Part shown: positions 37,214 through 41,392 of the stretch, in pieces
Layout of the letters: the number at the start of each line of letters is the position of its first letter
How positions within the stretch are numbered: the stretch's first letter is position 1
Origin: Acidimicrobiaceae bacterium
GTDB taxonomy: Bacteria; Actinomycetota; Acidimicrobiia; Acidimicrobiales; RAAP-2
Assembly (NCBI GenBank): GCA_003155915.1
Contig: PMFA01000006.1
Coordinates: forward strand, 118,246 to 159,637
DNA length: 41,392 bases
Direction: 5' to 3'
Program-made: the position numbers and the translations under genes
The notes under the pieces: model-generated
What the model was told of the DNA's origin: nothing
Database searches by the model: none
The model's input: only the letters and a program-made list of their open reading frames with translations

Positions 37214-38410
37214 ATGGCTGAAAAAATCACTCAAAATGCCGACGGCGAACTCAATGTCTCGGACAACCCAATCATCCCGTTCATCGAAGGTGACGGCATC
37301 GGCGTCGACATCTGGCCCGCGTCCAAGATCGTCCTCGACGCCGCCGCCAAGAAGTACGGCAAGACCATCGAGTGGAAGGAAGTCCTCGCGGGACAGAAGG
37401 CGTTCGACGAGACCGGCGAGTGGCTACCCGAGCAGACCGTCACCGACTTCCGCGAGTACCTGATCGGCATCAAGGGTCCACTGACCACACCGATCGGCGG
37501 GGGCTTTCGCTCGCTGAACGTCGCGCTGCGCCAGATCCTCGACCTCTACGTCTGTCTGCGACCGGTGCGCTGGTTCCAAGGCGTGCCCTCGCCCGTGAAG
37601 CAACCTGAGTTGGTCGACATGGTCATCTTTCGTGAGAACACCGAGGACGTCTACGCCGGTCTCGAGGTGGAAGCCGGCTCATCCGACGCCGAGAAGTTGC
37701 GCAGCTTCCTGAAGGAGAGCTTCGGCTGGGACATTCGCGAGATGAGCGGCATCGGCGTGAAGCCGATCTCGAAGGAGGGCTCGGAGCGACTGATTCGTGC
37801 CGCAATCGTCTACGCCCTTAAGCACGAGCGCGAGTCCGTCACGTTGGTGCACAAGGGCAACATCCAAAAGTTCACCGAGGGTGCCTTCATGAAGTGGGGC
37901 TATCAACTCGTGAAGGACGAATTCGACGACGTCGCCGTCAGTTGGAACGACTGCAACGGCAAACCGGGATCGAAGTTGCTCGTGAAGGACGTCATCGCCG
38001 ACATCTGCTTCCAGCAGTCGCTGACGCGCGCCTCGGAGTTCGACGTCATCGCGACGATGAACTTGAACGGCGACTACCTCTCGGACGCGCTCGCGGCTCA
38101 GGTCGGGGGCATCGGAATCGCCCCGGGAGCGAACATCAACTACGTGACCGGGCACGGGATCTTCGAAGCGACTCACGGCACCGCGCCCAAGTACGCGGGC
38201 ATGGACAAGGTCAACCCCGGTTCGGTGCTGCTCTCTGGAGTGTTGATGTTCGAGCACCTGGGCTGGACCGACGCCGCCAACGACATCGTTCGAGCGATGG
38301 AGGCGACGATCGCCGACAAGATCGTCACGTATGACTTCGCGCGTTTGATGGAAGGCGCCACCGAAGTGAAGTGCTCGGAGTTCGGCGCCGCGATCGTCGA
38401 TCGTCTCTAA
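37214..38410 (+). CDS. icd: Isocitrate dehydrogenase (NADP-type)
   Basis: 398 residues, homodimeric bacterial type rather than the monomeric 80-kDa form found in many actinobacteria. Oxidatively decarboxylates isocitrate to 2-oxoglutarate. [17 protein letters not shown] opens it. [18 protein letters not shown] has the regulatory/substrate Ser and Arg residues; [19 protein letters not shown] and [13 protein letters not shown] follow. [20 protein letters not shown] includes the catalytic Lys, [27 protein letters not shown] the metal-binding Asp, and [21 protein letters not shown] the cofactor loop with residues of NADP enzymes. mdh follows after 17 bases. Confidence 0.96.
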   Translation: MAEKITQNADGELNVSDNPIIPFIEGDGIGVDIWPASKIVLDAAAKKYGKTIEWKEVLAGQKAFDETGEWLPEQTVTDFREYLIGIKGPLTTPIGGGFRSLNVALRQILDLYVCLRPVRWFQGVPSPVKQPELVDMVIFRENTEDVYAGLEVEAGSSDAEKLRSFLKESFGWDIREMSGIGVKPISKEGSERLIRAAIVYALKHERESVTLVHKGNIQKFTEGAFMKWGYQLVKDEFDDVAVSWNDCNGKPGSKLLVKDVIADICFQQSLTRASEFDVIATMNLNGDYLSDALAAQVGGIGIAPGANINYVTGHGIFEATHGTAPKYAGMDKVNPGSVLLSGVLMFEHLGWTDAANDIVRAMEATIADKIVTYDFARLMEGATEVKCSEFGAAIVDRL

Positions 38411-38427
38411 TCAAACCTGGAGGAATA

Positions 38428-39417
38428 ATGACCACCCCCGTCCACGTCACCGTCACCGGCGCCGCCGGCCAGATCGGCTACTCGCTGCTTTTCCGCATCG
38501 CCTCGGGTCAGATGCTCGGTCCCGATACTCCGATAGTGCTCCATCTACTGGAGATCGAACCAGCGATGAAATCACTCGAAGGCGTCGTGATGGAACTTGA
38601 CGACTGCGCCTTTCCGCTGCTCACCGACATCGAAGCGACCAGTGATTTGAATAACGCCTTTCGCGGCACCAACTGGGCGTTGCTCGTCGGCTCGGTTCCG
38701 CGCAAGGCCGGTATGGAGCGCGGCGACCTCTTGAAGGTGAACGGCGGAATATTCAAACCTCAAGGTGAAGCCATCTCGGCCAACGCGGCGAGTGACGTGC
38801 GGATCCTCGTCGTTGGCAATCCGTGTAACACGAACTGTTTGATTGCCCGCTCGAACGCCCAGGACGTACCCGACGACCGTTGGTTCGCGATGACACGTCT
38901 CGACCAGAATCGCGCCGAGACTCAGCTGGCGAAGAAGGCCAGCGTGCCGGTCCAGGACGTCAAAAACCTGGCCATTTGGGGCAATCACTCGGCGACGCAG
39001 TTCCCAGACTTTGGCAACGCCACGATCAACGGGAAAAAGGCGACGGACGTGATTACCGATCTGGGTTGGCTCCAAGGAGATTTCATTACGACGGTGCAAA
39101 AGCGCGGTGCCGCCGTCATCGAGGCGCGCGGCCTCAGTTCGGCCGCCAGTGCGGCGAACGCTGCCATTGACACGGTCGCCAGCCTGGTCACGGCGACGAC
39201 GAGTGACGACTGCGTGTCGGTGGCGGTGACGAGTCACGGTGAGTACGGCGTTCCCGAAGGACTGACCTTCGGCTTCCCGATTGTTTCGAACGGGAATGGT
39301 TCTTGGAAGGTCAAGGAGAGTTTCGAGTCGGACGAATTCGCCAAAGGTCGAATCAAGATCACGACCGACGAACTGCTCTCCGAGCGCGACGAGGTCAAGA
39401 CCCTCGGCTTGATTTAA
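38428..39417 (+). CDS. mdh: Malate dehydrogenase
   Basis: 329 residues from the ATG at 38428, which has GGAGGA four bases upstream; the longer frame from 38371 only reads through icd. NAD-dependent oxidation of malate to oxaloacetate. [21 protein letters not shown] is the nucleotide loop; [56 protein letters not shown] (substrate Arg) and [13 protein letters not shown] (catalytic His) are diagnostic of the cytosolic-type MDH found in actinobacteria. The last gene of the metabolic run. Confidence 0.97.
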   Translation: MTTPVHVTVTGAAGQIGYSLLFRIASGQMLGPDTPIVLHLLEIEPAMKSLEGVVMELDDCAFPLLTDIEATSDLNNAFRGTNWALLVGSVPRKAGMERGDLLKVNGGIFKPQGEAISANAASDVRILVVGNPCNTNCLIARSNAQDVPDDRWFAMTRLDQNRAETQLAKKASVPVQDVKNLAIWGNHSATQFPDFGNATINGKKATDVITDLGWLQGDFITTVQKRGAAVIEARGLSSAASAANAAIDTVASLVTATTSDDCVSVAVTSHGEYGVPEGLTFGFPIVSNGNGSWKVKESFESDEFAKGRIKITTDELLSERDEVKTLGLI

Positions 39418-39463
39418 TTTGCGCAGAGTGCCGTCGCACGTCGGTTAGTAGTATCAGTCGAGG

Positions 39464-40495
39464 TTGACTACGGGAGACGTGAACATCAAGCAATCGTCGC
39501 CGCAAAAGCCGTTCAAACTTCGATACGCCACCATGGCGATTGCGGCGGTCGTCGTCATCGCGGCGGTCGTGCTCGGCGTGACGGTGTTCTCCGGCTCCTC
39601 ACTTCCCGTTTTGAACGCGAGCTATAAGTGCGTTCCCGGTCCCCTGATTCCTCAGCTCAAAGCGGGCGGCTCCGGCACGATGTCGACCACCTACGGTGGC
39701 TTTACGGCGACGTTTCGCGCGACTCTCCCGGCCTCGACGCCCGCCAACCGGGCGATGCTCGGGATGCCCTTCAAGGGAACGCTGACCGTGACCCAGGGCG
39801 GACAGAGTTGGACGCTTCCTCGGCCGGCGAACCCCAACGACTCCGAGATCAACGTCATGTGCGTCATCGCCTTTCAGCGCGAGCAAGACCCGGGCGTGAT
39901 GGTCGAAGGGTTCACCGGGGGAGCGCATTGTTGCGAAGTGCCGGTGATCTACCTCTTCGACCACGGCGACAATCGCTACGTCAAGGTCCTCGATATGAGT
40001 CCGAATCACTATCAGGACCCGCACGCGTTCGACGACAACGAGGGGTTCATCCCGACGGTCGTCGGACGTCACGTTCTCCTCCAGACGGGTGACGATCAGT
40101 TCGCCTACGCCTTCGGTTGTTACGCCTGCTCGGAATTGCCACTCGTGCTCGACGCTGTCAGCCCCGGCGGTTTGACCGACGTGACGCCGCAATACCCAGC
40201 GCTCGTTGCCGCCAACGCCCGAGCGATTTGGAAGAACGCACTTGATGCGGTGCGGGCGGAGTCGGGCGCCGGTCCGTCGAACATCCCCGCGCCCTTCGGA
40301 TTCCTCGCTCCCTGGGTTGCCGACGAGTGCACGCTCGGGAGCGGGGCAACGGCGTGGTCAGCGATTCTGCGACTTGAACTCGAGGGAAAGTTGAGCGACG
40401 CGCTGTATTTCGAGGCGACGACGAATCACGGTTCGTTCGTTGCACACCTGCGTGCATTCCTGCTCCGAGACGATTACTGCACCGGCCAGATCTGA
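39464..40495 (+). CDS. Membrane-anchored exported protein of unknown function
   Basis: 343 residues if TTG 39464 is used; GTG 39479 is an alternative and neither has an ideal ribosome site. One N-terminal helix (about 24-44, MAIAAVVVIAAVVLGVTVF) would hold the rest outside the cell. The exported part has eight cysteines, including a GGAHCCEVPVIYLFD cluster and FGCYACSELP, suggesting disulfides. A segment FDHGDNRYVKVLDMSPNHYQDP could be a beta-hairpin. No known domain recognised. It starts 46 bases after mdh and may be read from its own promoter. Confidence 0.78.
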   Translation: MTTGDVNIKQSSPQKPFKLRYATMAIAAVVVIAAVVLGVTVFSGSSLPVLNASYKCVPGPLIPQLKAGGSGTMSTTYGGFTATFRATLPASTPANRAMLGMPFKGTLTVTQGGQSWTLPRPANPNDSEINVMCVIAFQREQDPGVMVEGFTGGAHCCEVPVIYLFDHGDNRYVKVLDMSPNHYQDPHAFDDNEGFIPTVVGRHVLLQTGDDQFAYAFGCYACSELPLVLDAVSPGGLTDVTPQYPALVAANARAIWKNALDAVRAESGAGPSNIPAPFGFLAPWVADECTLGSGATAWSAILRLELEGKLSDALYFEATTNHGSFVAHLRAFLLRDDYCTGQI

Positions 40496-40560
40496 GCGTT
40501 TCCTTTCGGCCCGACTACGACGCCGCCAATAACGGCCAATGTTGTAGTCAGCATCCTTGA

Positions 40561-40917
40561 CCAACAGCTCGCGAGAAATCCGGGGTCAAGCTAGTTGTTC
40601 GAGTCAGCGAATTGCGTTCGTGTACAACAATCCTTCGGATGTTCTGGCATCTCAGGGAGGATCATGCTCCAACCGTCATTGCACTTATGGACACACCTTT
40701 AGGTGAATTCCCAGACAACGTAACGAAGCAGATTGTTGATGAGACGGTTGCGAAGGAATCTGCTCGTTGAGGAGATGAGTACATCGAGATCTGGTTTTAC
40801 CGATTGGCAATGCATCGGTTTCCTTCTACTGCAAATCGAATCGTCAAGTCAACGACGAATCGCCTCCTACTAATAGTTCGAGGTGTCAAGCCTTACGTCG
40901 ACGAGTGGGACTACTAA
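40561..40917 (+). pseudogene. Possible decayed gene with an in-frame TGA
   Basis: One frame is open from 40561 to 40917 except for a TGA at 40768-40770. The part before it reads ...MDTPLGEFPDNVTKQIVDET..., the part after reads GDEYIEIWFYRLAMHRF... and ends VDEWDY. Both halves look protein-like, but third-position GC is only moderate, no start with a ribosome site is evident (ATG 40639 or 40687 possible), and no domain was recognised. Most likely a remnant or chance frame. Confidence 0.3.
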
Positions 40918-40927
40918 CACGGCGGAC

Positions 40928-40957
40928 TCGTCGAGTCTGCCAACACAGACTCGACGA
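40928..40957 (-). terminator. Hairpin after the last minus-strand gene
   Basis: TCGTCGAGTCTG (40928-40939) pairs perfectly with CAGACTCGACGA (40946-40957) across a 6-base loop. It lies 60 bases past the stop of the gene ending at 41017, as expected for a transcript end, but lacks a clear T-run. Confidence 0.5.
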
Positions 40958-41016
40958 ATGCCAGTCGCTCAAACACTCCACGTGCTTATTTCGCACCGTG
41001 AACAGTGTTCCTCTAC

Positions 41017-41392
41017 CTACTTATTGATGGGCACCCACCACACGTGCCGATGACCACCGGTTACGGTCGTCACGAGACTCAAATGGTAGAAGTGGTGATG
41101 GATGAAAAGGGCAGTGACCGAGCGACCTTCAGCGTTGTAATTGAACGTGATAACGCCAGTTTGACCCGGCGCCAGAGCGAGCCTCTCGGTCGAGAGTACA
41201 ACTTCCCTAGTAGCGGGAATTCGCTTGCCGTTAATGTAGGGCCGCGGTATTTCAAGTTTCGCAACGACGTGACACGCGGCGGTGGACGTACACCTGAACT
41301 CTTGCTGAACACGCGACCCAGTGGTCGGGCCGAGGACCTTGAGGAAGATCAACACTGGCACTTTACGCGGCGGCGTCGTCGTGGTCGTTACC
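41017..41392 (-). CDS. C-terminal part of an exported protein, start beyond the window
   Basis: The frame is open from the stop at 41017 to the window edge, so the GTG at 41361 is probably not the start. Visible at the upstream edge is a Thr/Pro run (VTTTTTPPRKVP), a typical linker between a membrane or signal segment and an extracellular domain. The ~115-residue domain has one Cys pair (FRCTSTAACHVV), then beta-strand-like VVLSTERLALAPGQTGVITFNYN, and ends HRHVWWVPINK. Function unknown. Confidence 0.65.
   Translation of the reverse strand, partial: VTTTTTPPRKVPVLIFLKVLGPTTGSRVQQEFRCTSTAACHVVAKLEIPRPYINGKRIPATREVVLSTERLALAPGQTGVITFNYNAEGRSVTALFIHHHFYHLSLVTTVTGGHRHVWWVPINK

Larger units (their letters stand above)
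40496..41016. other. 520-bp stretch with a possible decayed gene and a hairpin
   Basis: It is more AT-rich than the core genes. It contains the candidate broken frame at 40561-40917 and a 12-bp hairpin at 40928-40957, both listed separately. GGGAGGATCATG at 40657-40668 resembles a ribosome site and start, but leads to only 12 codons. Confidence 0.5.

Overview
The window reads as chromosomal DNA of a GC-rich actinobacterium. This is inferred from an MmpL/RND exporter, a GuaB3-type IMPDH paralogue, DprE2-like and neocarzinostatin-like proteins, frequent GTG/TTG starts, and signal peptides of the AYFTSSGSGxG kind. An acidimicrobial lineage would fit but cannot be proved from sequence alone. No rRNA, tRNA or CRISPR array was seen.

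Layout. 1-1574: 3' part of groEL and its terminator. 1575-4293: 2.7 kb with no convincing gene, holding six same-orientation copies of a short motif that also occurs inside the next gene. 4294-9991: minus-strand cluster for three exported surface proteins: a five-repeat SipW-type-signal protein, an Ig-like plus RTX-like beta-roll protein whose gene overlaps it by ATGA, and a third SipW-type protein. Two of the three genes have strongly structured leaders. 10386-12594: two head-to-head copies of an unrecognised two-gene unit. The copies share a duplicated promoter and 5'UTR and a 136-aa protein, and one copy's second gene is truncated. 12875-21566: accessory and stress genes (neocarzinostatin-like protein, MFS exporter, DUF998-like membrane protein, OsmC, HicB/DinB-like protein, SHOCT protein, MmpL exporter, Nudix hydrolase). 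21600-23140: a TnpB element broken by two frameshifts. 23194-28165: guaB3-guaA-pcrA in overlapping order. 28231-30254: a phosphodiester glycosidase-like protein and a convergent DprE2-like reductase. 30394-39417: a dense plus-strand run, B12-binding protein, sucC, sucD, purN, purH, folD, cupin, metF, icd, mdh. 39464-41392: an exported protein of unknown function, a possible decayed gene, and the end of another exported protein.

How they work together. The 30-39 kb block joins TCA-cycle enzymes (succinyl-CoA synthetase, isocitrate and malate dehydrogenases) to one-carbon and purine metabolism. PurN and PurH use formyl-tetrahydrofolate, FolD makes it, and MetF drains the same pool towards methionine. 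guaB3-guaA completes guanine nucleotide synthesis. The B12-binding protein is probably part of an acyl-CoA mutase whose product would enter at succinyl-CoA.

The least explained parts are the dispersed motif in the 2.7 kb gene-free region and the divergent duplicated 136-aa gene units beside the surface-protein cluster.
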